A DNA stretch of 64,000 bases, taken from the NCBI RefSeq assembly GCF_004134905.2, contig NZ_SDPQ02000003.1:124001-188000 (forward strand), given 5' to 3'. Below are positions 27,321-36,763 of this stretch, in pieces. The first letter of the stretch is position 1; every line of letters starts with the position of its first letter. A program made the position numbers and the translations under genes. Origin of the DNA: Aeromicrobium ginsengisoli. Lineage in GTDB: Bacteria > Actinomycetota > Actinomycetes > Propionibacteriales > Nocardioidaceae. A model generated the notes under the pieces. It did no database searches and was not told the origin of the DNA. It saw only the letters and a list, made by a program, of their open reading frames with translations.

Positions 27321-28421
27321 TCAGGGGCTGGCGGCGAGGAACAGGAACGAGCCGAGGATCGCGATGTGGATGCCGCCCTGCAGCAGCGTCGCCCGGCCCG
27401 GCACGACGGTGAGCACGCTCGTGACCATCGTCAACGAGAGCAGCACGAGCTCGGTCGAGCCCAGACCCAGGACGAGCGGGCCGTCGAGCCAGATCTGCGA
27501 GATCGCGATGACCGGGATCGTGAGACCGATGCTGGCCATCGCCGATCCGTACGCGAGGTTGAGGCTGATCTGCACGCGCTTGCGCCGAGCCGCGCGGACG
27601 GCGGCGATCGTCTCGGGCAGCAGGATCAGCAGCGCGATGATGACGCCGACCACGGCCTGCGGCATACCGGCGGCGTCGACGGCGTCCTCGATCGACGGCG
27701 ACACGTTCTTGGCGTTGCCGACGACCGCGACGAGGGCGACGAGCAGGAAGCCGAGGCTCAGCCACGCAGCGCGGGCCGACGGCGGCGAGGCGTGATCGTC
27801 GTCTGAGGCGACGGAGCCGTCGCTGCGGGTCGGCAGGAAGTAGTCGCGGTGGCGCACGGTCTGCATGCCGACGAACAGCAGGTAGAGGCCCAGCGATGCG
27901 ACGGCGGCGAAGCCGAGCTGGCCGGGCGTGAACTCCGGCCCGGTGCGGCCGGTCGTGAAGGTCGGGAGCACGAGGCACAGCGTCGCGACGGTGCCGACCG
28001 TGGCCAGGGCTGCCCCGGTGCCCTCGGCGTTGAAGTGCGCGACCTGGCCCTTGCGCGTCGCGGCGAGCAGCGAGACGCCGACGATGCCGTTGCAGGTGAT
28101 CATGATCGCGGCGAAGACCGTGTCGCGGGCGAGGCTCTCGCTGCCCTTGGAGCCGGTCGTCACCAACGTGACGATCAGGGCGACCTCGATGACGGTGACA
28201 GCGACCGCCAGGACCAGCGAGCCGTACGGTTCGCCGACCCGGTGGGCGATGACCTCCGCGTGGTGGACCGCGGCAAGCACGGCACCGCCCAGAAACACTG
28301 AAACGACGGCCACAGCGATCCACGGCAGGTCGCGGTGCCACGCGAGGCCGAACACGATCAGGGCGGCGACCGGGACGATCCCGGTCCATCGGCTGGTCAG
28401 GACGGCGAGCCGGGAAGTCAT
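27321..28421 (-). CDS. chaA: Calcium (sodium)/proton antiporter
   Basis: 366 residues, the same length as E. coli ChaA. The CaCA repeats are seen as VAHRVGEPYGSLVLAVAVTVIEVALI and a second half beginning around LPETIAAVRAA, each with acidic residues in helices. About eleven membrane segments. It extrudes Ca2+ or Na+ in exchange for protons. Upstream, 82 bp separate it from the divergent lysoplasmalogenase gene. Confidence 0.92.
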   Translation of the reverse strand: MTSRLAVLTSRWTGIVPVAALIVFGLAWHRDLPWIAVAVVSVFLGGAVLAAVHHAEVIAHRVGEPYGSLVLAVAVTVIEVALIVTLVTTGSKGSESLARDTVFAAIMITCNGIVGVSLLAATRKGQVAHFNAEGTGAALATVGTVATLCLVLPTFTTGRTGPEFTPGQLGFAAVASLGLYLLFVGMQTVRHRDYFLPTRSDGSVASDDDHASPPSARAAWLSLGFLLVALVAVVGNAKNVSPSIEDAVDAAGMPQAVVGVIIALLILLPETIAAVRAARRKRVQISLNLAYGSAMASIGLTIPVIAISQIWLDGPLVLGLGSTELVLLSLTMVTSVLTVVPGRATLLQGGIHIAILGSFLFLAASP

Positions 28422-28503
28422 ACGTCCACCCTTTCAGGTTCGTGGTTGCCGTGCCTGGGCCGGTCAGCCCTTGACAGGCCCGGAAACCGGTACGGTGACG
28501 GGC

Positions 28504-29211
28504 ATGGTGGCCGTCAAGAGCCCGTGGCTCATCGCCTTCGGTGTCGTGTCCGTCGTGCACCTCGCGCTCAACGCCGCCGACGCGACCCCCTGGGACAGCA
28601 TCACGAAGTGCTTCATCGCTCCCCTGCTCGCAGCCTGGGTGCTGGAGCAGCACGGACCGAGGTTGCTCGTCGCGGCGCTCGGCTTCTGCTTCCTCGGCGA
28701 CCTGTTCCTCGAGCTCGGCGACGACCTGTTCGTCGTCGGCATGGCGGCGTTCGCTGCAGCGCATGTCTGCTTCATCCGGTTCTTCGTCCTCCGCGGCGCC
28801 CTCGCTCAACTGCGAGCCAAGCCCTGGATCCTCGTGGTCTACGTCGCCGCCGCGATCGGCCTCGTGGTCTGGGCCTGGAGCGGCCTCGAGGTCGGGCTCC
28901 GGCCGATCGTCCCGGTGTATGCCGCGCTGCTCCTCGGCACCGCGTCGACGTCGCTCGCCACCGACCTGCGGGCCGGGATCGGCGGGGCGTGCTTCCTGGT
29001 CTCCGACGGCATCATCGCGCTCGGCGAGGCAGACCGGATCGACAAGGACGCCACCGGCACGGGACTCGCGATCATGGGGCTCTACATCGTCGCGATCCTG
29101 CTGCTGACCACCGGCATCCTGAGCCGGGAGAAGCGGACGATCGCCGCAGGAGCCGGGTTCGACCCCACGATCCGTACCGACTGCTGGCCCCGGCTGCCGC
29201 AACAGATGTAA
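28504..29211 (+). CDS. Lysoplasmalogenase (YhhN family) membrane protein
   Basis: 235 residues, eight membrane helices. YhhN/TMEM86 features: KCFIAPLLAAW, LGFCFLGDLFLEL and the C-terminal YIVAILLLTTGIL. Members cleave the vinyl-ether bond of lysoplasmalogens or act on related lipids. A TTGACA at 28471 is too close (14 bases) to the TACGGT at 28491 to be an ideal promoter, but TACGGT ends seven bases before the ATG, which fits a leaderless start. Confidence 0.85.
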   Translation: MVAVKSPWLIAFGVVSVVHLALNAADATPWDSITKCFIAPLLAAWVLEQHGPRLLVAALGFCFLGDLFLELGDDLFVVGMAAFAAAHVCFIRFFVLRGALAQLRAKPWILVVYVAAAIGLVVWAWSGLEVGLRPIVPVYAALLLGTASTSLATDLRAGIGGACFLVSDGIIALGEADRIDKDATGTGLAIMGLYIVAILLLTTGILSREKRTIAAGAGFDPTIRTDCWPRLPQQM

Positions 29212-29241
29212 TGCGTGGCGGCGACGTGGACATAAACGGTC

Positions 29242-29796
29242 ATGACTGCCGATGAGGACGAGCGCCGCCGCGCTTTCGAGACGCTCTACCGGATCACCCT
29301 CCCCTCGATCCGTTCGTACGCCCGACGACGGGCGCCCGACGACCTGGCCGAGGACGTCGTCGCCCAGACCTACCTGACGGCCTGGCGGCGCTGCGACGAC
29401 GCCGTCGCCGGCGGGTTGCCGTGGCTCTATCGCACGGCCCGCTTCACCCTCGCCAACCACCAGCGCACCGAACGGCGCCAGCTCCGCGTGGCCCAACGCG
29501 TCACCGACACCACGGAGCTCGTCGAGGCCGACGGCACAGCAGCAGCCGACGACCGGTCGCTCGTGCTCGAGGCGATCGAGCGTCTCAGTGACGACGAGCG
29601 GGAGATCCTGCTGCTCGTCTACTGGGAGCACCTGACCGTCAAGGCGGTCGCGGTCGTCCTCGACTGCCGGCCCGGGACCGCGGCAGTACGCCTGCACCGC
29701 GCCCGCCGCAAGCTCCGCGACGCGCTCTCGGACCCACCCGGTCCCCAGCGCTCACCCGCCCGTCCCACGACCCACACCGCAGAGGTGCCCTCATGA
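29242..29796 (+). CDS. RNA polymerase sigma factor, ECF type
   Basis: 184 residues. Region 2 at about 10-75 (FETLYRITLPSIRSYARRR, DDLAEDVVAQTYLTAWRR) and region 4 at about 110-165 (LSDDEREILLLVYWEHLTVKAVA). Its stop overlaps the start of the next gene (ATGA 29793-29796), which encodes a membrane-anchored partner. The pair resembles the sigma/CU044_5270 modules of actinobacteria. Signal and regulon unknown. Confidence 0.9.
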   Translation: MTADEDERRRAFETLYRITLPSIRSYARRRAPDDLAEDVVAQTYLTAWRRCDDAVAGGLPWLYRTARFTLANHQRTERRQLRVAQRVTDTTELVEADGTAAADDRSLVLEAIERLSDDEREILLLVYWEHLTVKAVAVVLDCRPGTAAVRLHRARRKLRDALSDPPGPQRSPARPTTHTAEVPS

Positions 29797-30854
29797 ACGC
29801 CATCACCCGTACGCTCGCCGAGCTCGACCCCGAAGCCGGGACGACCACCGAGATCAGTGCCCAGGACGAGGACCTGCTCCGCGCCATCATGGCCACACCG
29901 TCGGTCGCTGAACCGACCCCGGCGCGCAAGCAGCGAACCCACGTCCGCCGCACCCTCATCGTCGCGGGTGCCGTCGCCGCCACGATCGCGCTCGGCCTGA
30001 CGCGCATCGACCTCGGCGGGCACGAGGTGGGCGGCTCCCCCGCCGCCGCGGTGCTGGAGCGCGCCGCCGACGTCACGATCACGACGTCGGACCCGGTCGT
30101 CGGGCCGGGCCAGTACCTCCGCATCACGACGATCGAGAAGGGCTGGGGCAGCCCCGAGATCGTCACCTCCGATCCCGACGCCCCGCCGCCGGAGCACATC
30201 GACGAGGGCCCGCCGATCGGCAGCGACGGCAAGCCGATCGTGTTCCAAACGCTCCGCGCGCAGCACATGTGGGTCCCCTACGACCGGGCCGGCACGTGGG
30301 TGTTCGACGAGGAGTCGCACCAGCTGCGCAGCATCAGCGTCGACGGCGAGAAGTACGGCCGGGGCGAGGACCACCACGTCTGGACCTCCAAGGGCGGCGC
30401 CTCGACGAACTGGCACTCGTACTCCAAGTACCAGGACGCCAGCTGGTACGCCTCTCTGCCGCGCGATCCCGAGCGGCTGCTCGAGACGCTGCTGAAGGAC
30501 GCACACTCGTACGACCCGGTCGAGCACTATGCCGCGCTGGACGAGGCCGTCACACCCGTGCTGACCAGCGGATTGGCGCCGGCGGACATCCGGGCGGCCC
30601 TGTTCCGGGCGCTCGCCAAGGAACCGCAGGTGCGCATCGTCGGAGGAGTCACCCACGTCGACGGCAAGGCTGCGATCGCGCTCCGCATGGGCTACGCGCA
30701 GGAGCTGCTGTTCGACCAGGAGACCGGTCAGTACATCGGCCACCAGTCGCGCAACCCCGGGTTCCCGGTCATCCCCGGCGTCGCTGCCGACGACCCGACG
30801 TCGATCACGACGGTGACCATCGACGTCGTGGACTCCGCGCCGGGACAGGACTGA
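29793..30854 (+). CDS. CU044_5270-family membrane-anchored protein, probable sigma partner
   Basis: 353 residues. An N-terminal cytosolic part (1-48) with LDPEAGTTTEISAQDEDLLRAIM is followed by one membrane helix (about 50-68) and a large external domain (VLERAADVTITTSDPV, QYLRITTIEKGW, AALFRALAKEPQV) typical of the family. Translationally coupled to the sigma gene. The cytosolic tail may bind the sigma factor in place of a classical ZAS domain (inference). Confidence 0.82.
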   Translation: MNAITRTLAELDPEAGTTTEISAQDEDLLRAIMATPSVAEPTPARKQRTHVRRTLIVAGAVAATIALGLTRIDLGGHEVGGSPAAAVLERAADVTITTSDPVVGPGQYLRITTIEKGWGSPEIVTSDPDAPPPEHIDEGPPIGSDGKPIVFQTLRAQHMWVPYDRAGTWVFDEESHQLRSISVDGEKYGRGEDHHVWTSKGGASTNWHSYSKYQDASWYASLPRDPERLLETLLKDAHSYDPVEHYAALDEAVTPVLTSGLAPADIRAALFRALAKEPQVRIVGGVTHVDGKAAIALRMGYAQELLFDQETGQYIGHQSRNPGFPVIPGVAADDPTSITTVTIDVVDSAPGQD

Positions 30855-30882
30855 CGCCGCCGTTCGGCGTAGCCTGAGCAGC

Positions 30883-31644
30883 GTGCCTGGATCCGACCTC
30901 ACCTACCGGGTGGTGGTCCGGATCTTCGGCACGCTGTTCCGGTTGATGGGCTACCGGTTCGACGTCCGCGGTGTCGAGCACCTCCCGACCTCCGGTGCCG
31001 GCGTGGTGGCCGGCAACCACATCGGCTTCCTCGACTTCACGTTCATCGGGTACGCCGCACGGCCCCGCAAGCGTCGCATCCGGTTCATGGCCAAGCGCTC
31101 GGTGTTCGAGCTGCCGGTCGTGGGGCGGCTGATGCGGGCGATGCACCACATCCCGGTCGACCGGAAGTCCGGCGCCCGGGCCTACCGGCAGGCGCTGCGG
31201 CTGCTCGACGACGGCCAGCTCGTCGGCGTCTTCCCTGAGGCGACGATCAGCCGATCGTGGCTGCTCAAGCCGTTCAAGCGCGGCGCCGCCGGCCTCGCGG
31301 TCAACCGGCAGGTGCCGCTGGTCCCGGTCGTCGTGTGGGGCGGCCACCGCATCTACACCGTCGACGGGCACCGCTCGCTGCGCCGGCGCATGCCGGTCAC
31401 GATCATGGTCGGCTCGCCGCTGCGACCGGCCGAGGGCGAGTCGGTCGACGAGCTCTCGCTGCGGCTCCACGTGGCGATGGACGCACTGCTCGCCGAGGCG
31501 ATCGACACCTACCCCGCGATGCCGCGCAACGACGAGGACCGCTGGTGGCTCCCCTACGATCGCGGTGGCAGCGCACCCGACCCCGAGACGGCGGCGGTGC
31601 TCGACCGCGAGGCCGTCGCCCGCATCGGCGACACGTTCGACTGA
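30883..31644 (+). CDS. Lysophospholipid acyltransferase (PlsC family)
   Basis: 253 residues from a GTG. The HX4D catalytic motif is present as NHIGFLD (about residue 45), with the later blocks FMAKRSVFELPVVG, IPVDRKSG and GVFPEATIS. It acylates lysophosphatidate or a similar acceptor at the inner membrane. TAGCCT ends seven bases before the GTG, a leaderless arrangement. It is followed by a hydrolase gene after 12 bp. Confidence 0.9.
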   Translation: MPGSDLTYRVVVRIFGTLFRLMGYRFDVRGVEHLPTSGAGVVAGNHIGFLDFTFIGYAARPRKRRIRFMAKRSVFELPVVGRLMRAMHHIPVDRKSGARAYRQALRLLDDGQLVGVFPEATISRSWLLKPFKRGAAGLAVNRQVPLVPVVVWGGHRIYTVDGHRSLRRRMPVTIMVGSPLRPAEGESVDELSLRLHVAMDALLAEAIDTYPAMPRNDEDRWWLPYDRGGSAPDPETAAVLDREAVARIGDTFD

Positions 31645-31656
31645 CCGAGGAGCCCC

Positions 31657-32493
31657 ATGACGTACGACGAGACCACACCTGTGCAGGTCGGCGACCTGAC
31701 CTTCGACGTCCGGATGACGGGTCCTGCGGACGGCGAGCCGGTGATCCTGCTGCACGGGTTCCCGGAGAGCTCGCTGTCGTGGTCCGGGGTCGCTCCGCTG
31801 CTCGCGGGTGCGGGCTTGCGGGTCATCGCTCCCGACCAGCGCGGCTACTCCCCCGGAGCGCGGCCGTCGGGCGTCGAGTCGTACACGACGGATCTGCTCG
31901 CCGATGACGTCGTCGGGATCGCGGATGCGCTCGGCATCGGGTCGTTCCACCTCGTCGGGCACGACTGGGGCGCCGCGGTCGCGTGGGTCACCGCCGTGCG
32001 GCACCGGGACCGGCTGCGCACGCTGACCGCGGTGTCGGTGCCGCACCTCGCGGCGTACGGGGCGGCGTTGCAGGGCGACCCCGACCAGCAGCAGCGCGCG
32101 TCCTACATCGGCCTGCTGCGCCAGCCCGGCAAGGCCGAGCACGTGCTGCTCGAGGACGAGGCGCAGCGGTTGCGCGCGATGTACGGCGGTCCCGTGCGGC
32201 CGGCACAGGTCGACAGCTATGTCGCGCTGCTGTCGGAGCCGGATGCGCTGACGGCGGCGCTCAACTGGTACCGCGCGATGCGGGCCGACCTCGGCTCACT
32301 GCCTGCGGTGACGGTGCCCACGACGTACGTGTGGAGCGACGAGGACCAGGCGATCGGCCGGGCGGGCGCGGAGCGGTGTGGCGAGTTCGTCGACGCCGAC
32401 TTCCGGTTCGTCGAGCTCGCCGCCACGAGCCACTGGATCCCGGAGCAGGATCCCGAGGCGCTGGCCGAGGCGATCCTGGCGCGGGTGGGCTGA
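31657..32493 (+). CDS. Alpha/beta hydrolase, epoxide hydrolase-like
   Basis: 278 residues. Oxyanion motif LLHGFPESSLSW, nucleophile elbow LVGHDWGAA with Asp (the epoxide-hydrolase/dehalogenase type), a cap domain, then an acid in YVWSDEDQ and a final His in TSHWIPEQD. Epoxide hydrolase or haloalkane dehalogenase activity is possible; the WGA context and lack of a second Trp favour epoxide hydrolysis. Probably co-transcribed with the acyltransferase. Its stop is one base from the convergent GT61 gene. Confidence 0.85.
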   Translation: MTYDETTPVQVGDLTFDVRMTGPADGEPVILLHGFPESSLSWSGVAPLLAGAGLRVIAPDQRGYSPGARPSGVESYTTDLLADDVVGIADALGIGSFHLVGHDWGAAVAWVTAVRHRDRLRTLTAVSVPHLAAYGAALQGDPDQQQRASYIGLLRQPGKAEHVLLEDEAQRLRAMYGGPVRPAQVDSYVALLSEPDALTAALNWYRAMRADLGSLPAVTVPTTYVWSDEDQAIGRAGAERCGEFVDADFRFVELAATSHWIPEQDPEALAEAILARVG

Positions 32494-32494
32494 G

Positions 32495-34138
32495 CTAGGC
32501 CAGAGCCTGGATGAGCTCGGCGCGGTGCTCGTCGAGGTTGAACGTGAAGTCGGAGCGATAGGCGTCGACGGTGAACCCGTCAGCGGGCTGGTCGACGAGC
32601 GGCGGCGCCCAGAAGTAGTGGATCTCGTGGCCCGCGGCCGAGGCGAAGAGGTACTCGTTGGCGGCGACGTAGCCGCGACTCGAGAGCACGACGACCCGCG
32701 CCTCGGGGTTGAGCATCATGTTGAACAGGGCGCTGCCGGCGAACCCCGCGATGACCTTTGCGGCTCGGAAGATGTGGGCCTGTTCGGCGTACGAGGTGTC
32801 CTCCGCGTGGATCACGGTGAAGCCCTGCTCGGCCATGAACGCCTCGACCTCAGGCGTGTTGGTGCACCAGCGCTGGGTGCGGGTGCGCCGCGACAGGAAG
32901 ATCTTGGCGGCCCGGTTGTGCGGCGCCGGATCCGGGCCGAGACCGGCGTAGAGCGCCTCCCACGTGTCGACGAGGTCGCGGTCGGCGTAGTGCGGGTTCT
33001 CGAGCTGTGGCATCGCGGCCACCAGCGAGTCGACCCTGACGGATTCGTCCTGCGTCACCCAGAGGATGTCGTCGAGGGGTACGCCGAGGGCGCCGAGGAT
33101 GTCGGCCTTCCACGACGGGAGGCGCTCCTGGTTGGGCTGGTGGGTCATGACGACGCGGAGGTCGGGGTTGCGCTCGTGGGCGATCCGCCAGCCCCAGTGC
33201 TTCGACAGCGTCTCGGTCGTCAGGTGTCCGTAGTGGGTCGGGAACGCCGAGTCGAACGAGAAGAATTCGCCGGCCTCATGGCGTACGTTCGCCTGCTGCA
33301 TCCGGTCCTCCAACCGGCCGAACCACGCCGTCGCCGGAATGATGCGCTTGTGGAAGAGCCGGCCGCCCTGCCAGTGGCGGAACGTGTCGGGCAGCACGAG
33401 GTTGCCTTTGGTGGTGACTTCGCGGAGGTGACAGGTGACGTCGCGATAGCGGCGCAACGACAGCGCGGGGACGGATATCGTCGCCGGCTTGTCGCGGTGC
33501 GGCGGTTCGCCGTGCATGTGGAGCGTCGCGCGCGACTCGTACTCGTACGCCTCGCGCTGCGCGATGACCTCGCCCCAGTCGGCGCCGAACTGGTCGGTGA
33601 GGACTTCCTCGACGGCATGGTGGCGGAGGGTGAAGTGATGGGTGCCGCGCTTGCGCACGACGCCGAGGCTCTGGGTGCTGGTTTGGACGTCGATCGAGTC
33701 GGCGAGCTCCTGCCTGCGTCGGGCGGCTGCCGCGCCTTCGCCCTCGCGGGGTTGTGCTGAGGCGCGTACGTCTGATGTCCACTGCGGCGTGACTCCGGCG
33801 GCCACGTACGCGGCTCCGGCGGGCAGGGCGAAGACCGTCTGCCGGAGCAGATTGACCCGGTTGCCGGTGGAGGTCGCGTCGAGGATTGCGGCGGGCCGGG
33901 GCATGGAGCGTAGTGCGGTGAGGGCGGCCTCGACCGAGCCGTCGACCCGGATCATGCGGACCTCGACGGCGAGGCGTCTGGCGAGGTCGTCGACCAGATG
34001 CTGCTTGGGCTCGTCGAGGTAGACCACGAGGAAGCCCTCGGCGGGGGTGAGGGCCTCCGCGATGGCGTCGAGGTCCTTCAGCGCGCGGGCGAGGCGGCGT
34101 CGTCGGACAGCGCGAGCAAGCCTGCTCCTCAAGGTCAC
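32495..34138 (-). CDS. GT61-type glycosyltransferase
   Basis: 547 residues from a GTG. The C-terminal half (about 250-540) has the DUF563/GT61 pattern: HYGHLTTETLSKHWGW, a KIFLSRRTRTQRWCTN segment, EAFMAEQGFTVIHAED and AGFAGSALFNMMLNP. The N-terminal 230 residues have no family I recognise. It probably modifies a surface polysaccharide. A TAGACT box (34145-34150) six bases upstream suggests a leaderless transcript. Confidence 0.82.
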   Translation of the reverse strand: MTLRSRLARAVRRRRLARALKDLDAIAEALTPAEGFLVVYLDEPKQHLVDDLARRLAVEVRMIRVDGSVEAALTALRSMPRPAAILDATSTGNRVNLLRQTVFALPAGAAYVAAGVTPQWTSDVRASAQPREGEGAAAARRRQELADSIDVQTSTQSLGVVRKRGTHHFTLRHHAVEEVLTDQFGADWGEVIAQREAYEYESRATLHMHGEPPHRDKPATISVPALSLRRYRDVTCHLREVTTKGNLVLPDTFRHWQGGRLFHKRIIPATAWFGRLEDRMQQANVRHEAGEFFSFDSAFPTHYGHLTTETLSKHWGWRIAHERNPDLRVVMTHQPNQERLPSWKADILGALGVPLDDILWVTQDESVRVDSLVAAMPQLENPHYADRDLVDTWEALYAGLGPDPAPHNRAAKIFLSRRTRTQRWCTNTPEVEAFMAEQGFTVIHAEDTSYAEQAHIFRAAKVIAGFAGSALFNMMLNPEARVVVLSSRGYVAANEYLFASAAGHEIHYFWAPPLVDQPADGFTVDAYRSDFTFNLDEHRAELIQALA

Positions 34139-34201
34139 GCAGGAAGTCTAGGGTGGCTGCCTTGCAGGAGAAGCAGTGTGGACTCGAGTCGGCGGTGACC
34201 T

Positions 34202-34232
34202 AGTCGCCTTTCAGCGTGCCTGAAAGGCGACT
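34202..34232 (-). terminator. Terminator hairpin of the exonuclease gene
   Basis: Perfect 13-bp stem (34202-34214 with 34220-34232) with loop CGTGC and no T tract. It lies after the exonuclease stop (34278) and before the GT61 promoter, in a 139-bp gap on the same strand, and would insulate the two genes. Confidence 0.72.
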
Positions 34233-34277
34233 GACCCACCGCCAACCAGCAAGACCCGGCGATGTCGGACGTACGCG

Positions 34278-35120
34278 TCAGGCGATGCGTACGTCAGTGA
34301 GGTCCTGCGCGGCCAGCGGCCAGCCGGCCGGATCGTCGAGGGGACGGCCGACTCTGCGGGCGTAGTGGTTCCAGTCCTCGGCCCGGCCGGCGAACCAGAT
34401 GACCTGTCGGAGCATGAGGCTCTCGAGGTCGCCCGCAGCGACAGTCGGATGACGGCGGCCGATCTCATAGGCGATCTCGCGGGCCGCTCGCGCGTCTGCC
34501 GTCGCATCGTGGGCGTTGTCGAGCGCGACACCGTAGTAGGCAGCGACGTCGGTGAGCCGCCGAGGTCCGAGGCCGCCGCGCTCGATGCCCCAGTCGATGA
34601 CGTAGGGATCGACGACGAACAGCCGATCCCAGTCGGGCTGCGCCAGGCCCCAGCGTGTCGCCTCAGCGCGCAGCATCGTGAGGTCGTAGGCGGCGTTGAA
34701 GACGACGAGTCCGACCCCGCGCTCGATCAGGTCCTGCACCCAGGCGATGACCTCGGCCAGTGCATCGACGGGCGCCGGGGCTCCGGCCAGCGCCTCTGCG
34801 GTGAGACCGTGGACCGCGGCCGACGCCGGCGGAATCGGGACGCCGGGGTTGACGAGCCCGGAGAAGTCGTGACCCCGATCGTCGAGCAGGGCATAGCTGA
34901 GCACCCGGTCGATCAATGGGTCGACGCCCGTCGTCTCGAAGTCGAGCGAGGCCAACGGCGTCAGGTGCCAGCCCGGATGATCGCCCCGTGGCGGTGGCGT
35001 CGGCGAGCACGCCACGCAGATCGTGCGCCAGCTGCCGGGGAGACCGATGAGCTGCCCGGCCGCGATCTCGACGGTCACGTCGCACTCGGCACACCGTCCG
35101 GCGTACTTGTTGGCTCTCAT
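34278..35120 (-). CDS. DnaQ-like 3'-5' exonuclease with an N-terminal Cys4 motif
   Basis: 280 residues from the ATG at 35118-35120. Exonuclease motifs: ASLDFETTGVD (ExoI), VFNAAYDLTML (ExoII) and NAHDATADARAARE (ExoIII, DEDDh). A pair of CxxC knuckles at the N-terminus (CAEC, CVAC) may form a zinc ribbon. Such proteins trim DNA ends in repair. TACCGT (35128-35133) ends seven bases upstream, a leaderless arrangement; the GTG at 35129 overlaps this box. Confidence 0.88.
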   Translation of the reverse strand: MRANKYAGRCAECDVTVEIAAGQLIGLPGSWRTICVACSPTPPPRGDHPGWHLTPLASLDFETTGVDPLIDRVLSYALLDDRGHDFSGLVNPGVPIPPASAAVHGLTAEALAGAPAPVDALAEVIAWVQDLIERGVGLVVFNAAYDLTMLRAEATRWGLAQPDWDRLFVVDPYVIDWGIERGGLGPRRLTDVAAYYGVALDNAHDATADARAAREIAYEIGRRHPTVAAGDLESLMLRQVIWFAGRAEDWNHYARRVGRPLDDPAGWPLAAQDLTDVRIA

Positions 35121-35208
35121 GAGGATCACGGTAGGTGTCGGGGCGGACAACGGGACTTCACGACACGAAAGCAGTACGATCGTCCCACTTGTTGCGGGAG
35201 GGGTTCCG

Positions 35209-36075
35209 ATGCCGAAGACGTCCTTCGACGGCAAGACCGTCGTCATCACCGGCGCCGGCAGCGGCATCGGCCGCGCCGCCGCCCTCAAGGCCGCCGACAA
35301 GAGCGCCCGCCTGCTGCTCACCGACGTCAACGCCGGAGGGCTCGGCGAGACGGTCGCCCTCGTCACGAGAGCCGGCGGCACTGTCGTGCACCACGAGGCA
35401 CTCGACATCGCCGATGTGGACGCCGTCGCCGCGTTCGCCCACCGTTCGCTCAGCGCAGCCGGAGCGATCGACATCGTCATGAACGTCGCCGGCATCTCGA
35501 CGTGGGGCCGCATCCAGGATCTCGACACCCTGCACTGGCGCGACTGCGTCGAGGTCGACCTGATGGGACCGATCCACGTCATGTCGGCGTTCGTGCCGGC
35601 CATGATCGAGGCCGGCAACGGCGGCCACGTCGTCAACGTGTCGTCCGCCGCCGGCCTCTTCGGGCTGCCCGTGCACGCGCCCTACAGCGCCGCGAAGTTC
35701 GGCCTGCGCGGCGTCAGCGAGGTGCTGCGGTTCGACCTCGAGCAGTACGGCATCGGGGTCACCCTCGTCTGTCCCGGCGCCGTCGACACGCCCCTCGTCG
35801 CCACGGTCGACATCGTCGGCGTCGACCGGGACAATCCGGTCCTCCGGACGAACATCGGCCGCTTCCAGAAGCGCGCCGTCAGCCCCGGGAGCGCTGCCGC
35901 CTCGATGATTCGCGGCGTGGAGAAGGGCAAGTACCTCGTCTTCACCTCGAGCGACATCCGCGCCGGCTGGTACGCCCAGAGGTACGCGCCGTGGATCTAC
36001 AACACGATCATGCGCCGGCTCAACCGCCGGTTCTCCGCAATCCTCACGAAGGCGCAGGCGACGCAGGACGCCTAG
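35209..36075 (+). CDS. Short-chain dehydrogenase/reductase
   Basis: 288 residues from the ATG at 35209, preceded by GGGAGGGG. Rossmann NAD(P) site TGAGSGIGRAAA, NVAG motif, catalytic Ser in VNVSSAAG and YSAAK. The extended C-terminus (WYAQRYAPWIYNTIMRRLNRRF) is amphipathic and may contact the membrane. Substrate unknown. Its last 32 bases overlap the convergent PuuD-like gene. Confidence 0.88.
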   Translation: MPKTSFDGKTVVITGAGSGIGRAAALKAADKSARLLLTDVNAGGLGETVALVTRAGGTVVHHEALDIADVDAVAAFAHRSLSAAGAIDIVMNVAGISTWGRIQDLDTLHWRDCVEVDLMGPIHVMSAFVPAMIEAGNGGHVVNVSSAAGLFGLPVHAPYSAAKFGLRGVSEVLRFDLEQYGIGVTLVCPGAVDTPLVATVDIVGVDRDNPVLRTNIGRFQKRAVSPGSAAASMIRGVEKGKYLVFTSSDIRAGWYAQRYAPWIYNTIMRRLNRRFSAILTKAQATQDA

Positions 36076-36763
36076 CCGCCTCCACCAACGCCCGGAACAG
36101 TCCGGCGTCCTCGATGCGTTCGGGGTGCCACTGCACCGCAAGCCAGAACGGCCGCGACGGGTCCTCCATGGCCTCGAGCACGCCGTCGGCCGCGTGCGCC
36201 GACGCGACGAAGCCGGGGTGCTCGCGTACGGCCTGGTGGTGGTGGCAGTGCACCGAGCCCTTGTCGCCCACCGCACGACCCAGCAACGTGCCGGGCACGA
36301 CGTCGACGTCGATCACGCCGAACTCGTCACCGCCGGGCGAGTGGTCCTCGTGGCCGGCGATCTCCGGGACGTGCTGGTCGAGCGTCCCGCCCCCGTGCAC
36401 CGCCATGACCTGCATGCCACGACAGATGCCGAGCACCGGAAGACGGGCCGCGGCCGCCGCGTCGAGCATCGCAAGCTCCCAGTCGTCGCGGTCCTCGCGC
36501 CAGCCGACCGTACGCTCGTGGGGCTCCGCGTCGTAGCGGGACGGATCGACATCGGCGCCACCGGCGATGATCAGCCCGTCGATCCGCGCCGCCACCGACG
36601 AGGCACCCTCGGGGTCGCCCGGCGGCAGCAGCACCGCGACACCCCCGGCGGCCTCGATCGACCGCGAGTAGACCGCGTGCAGCACGTCGGCCTGCTCGTG
36701 CCAGATGCCCCACCGCGCCTGCTCGCGGTAGGTCGTGACTCCGATCAGCGGTCGCATGGTCAC
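36044..36763 (-). CDS. Gamma-glutamyl-gamma-aminobutyrate hydrolase-like class I amidotransferase (PuuD-like)
   Basis: 239 residues. Peptidase C26 features: GLIIAGGADVDPSRY, the nucleophile Cys in VLGICRGMQV and the His-Glu pair in QWHPE. It would release glutamate from a gamma-glutamylated amine after oxidation. The GTG start overlaps the SDR stop (GTGA); ATG at 36757 is an alternative. Part of a Puu-like cluster with the genes to 40393. Confidence 0.88.
   Translation of the reverse strand: MTMRPLIGVTTYREQARWGIWHEQADVLHAVYSRSIEAAGGVAVLLPPGDPEGASSVAARIDGLIIAGGADVDPSRYDAEPHERTVGWREDRDDWELAMLDAAAAARLPVLGICRGMQVMAVHGGGTLDQHVPEIAGHEDHSPGGDEFGVIDVDVVPGTLLGRAVGDKGSVHCHHHQAVREHPGFVASAHAADGVLEAMEDPSRPFWLAVQWHPERIEDAGLFRALVEAARRPASPAPS

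Noticed and set aside
27307-29697. A 796-codon minus-strand frame spanning chaA and the divergent genes
   Set aside because: It covers recognised genes in other frames and shows no domain.
34278-35636. Longer exonuclease frame starting at 35636
   Set aside because: The extension is antisense to the SDR gene and is Ser/Ala/Thr-rich shadow.
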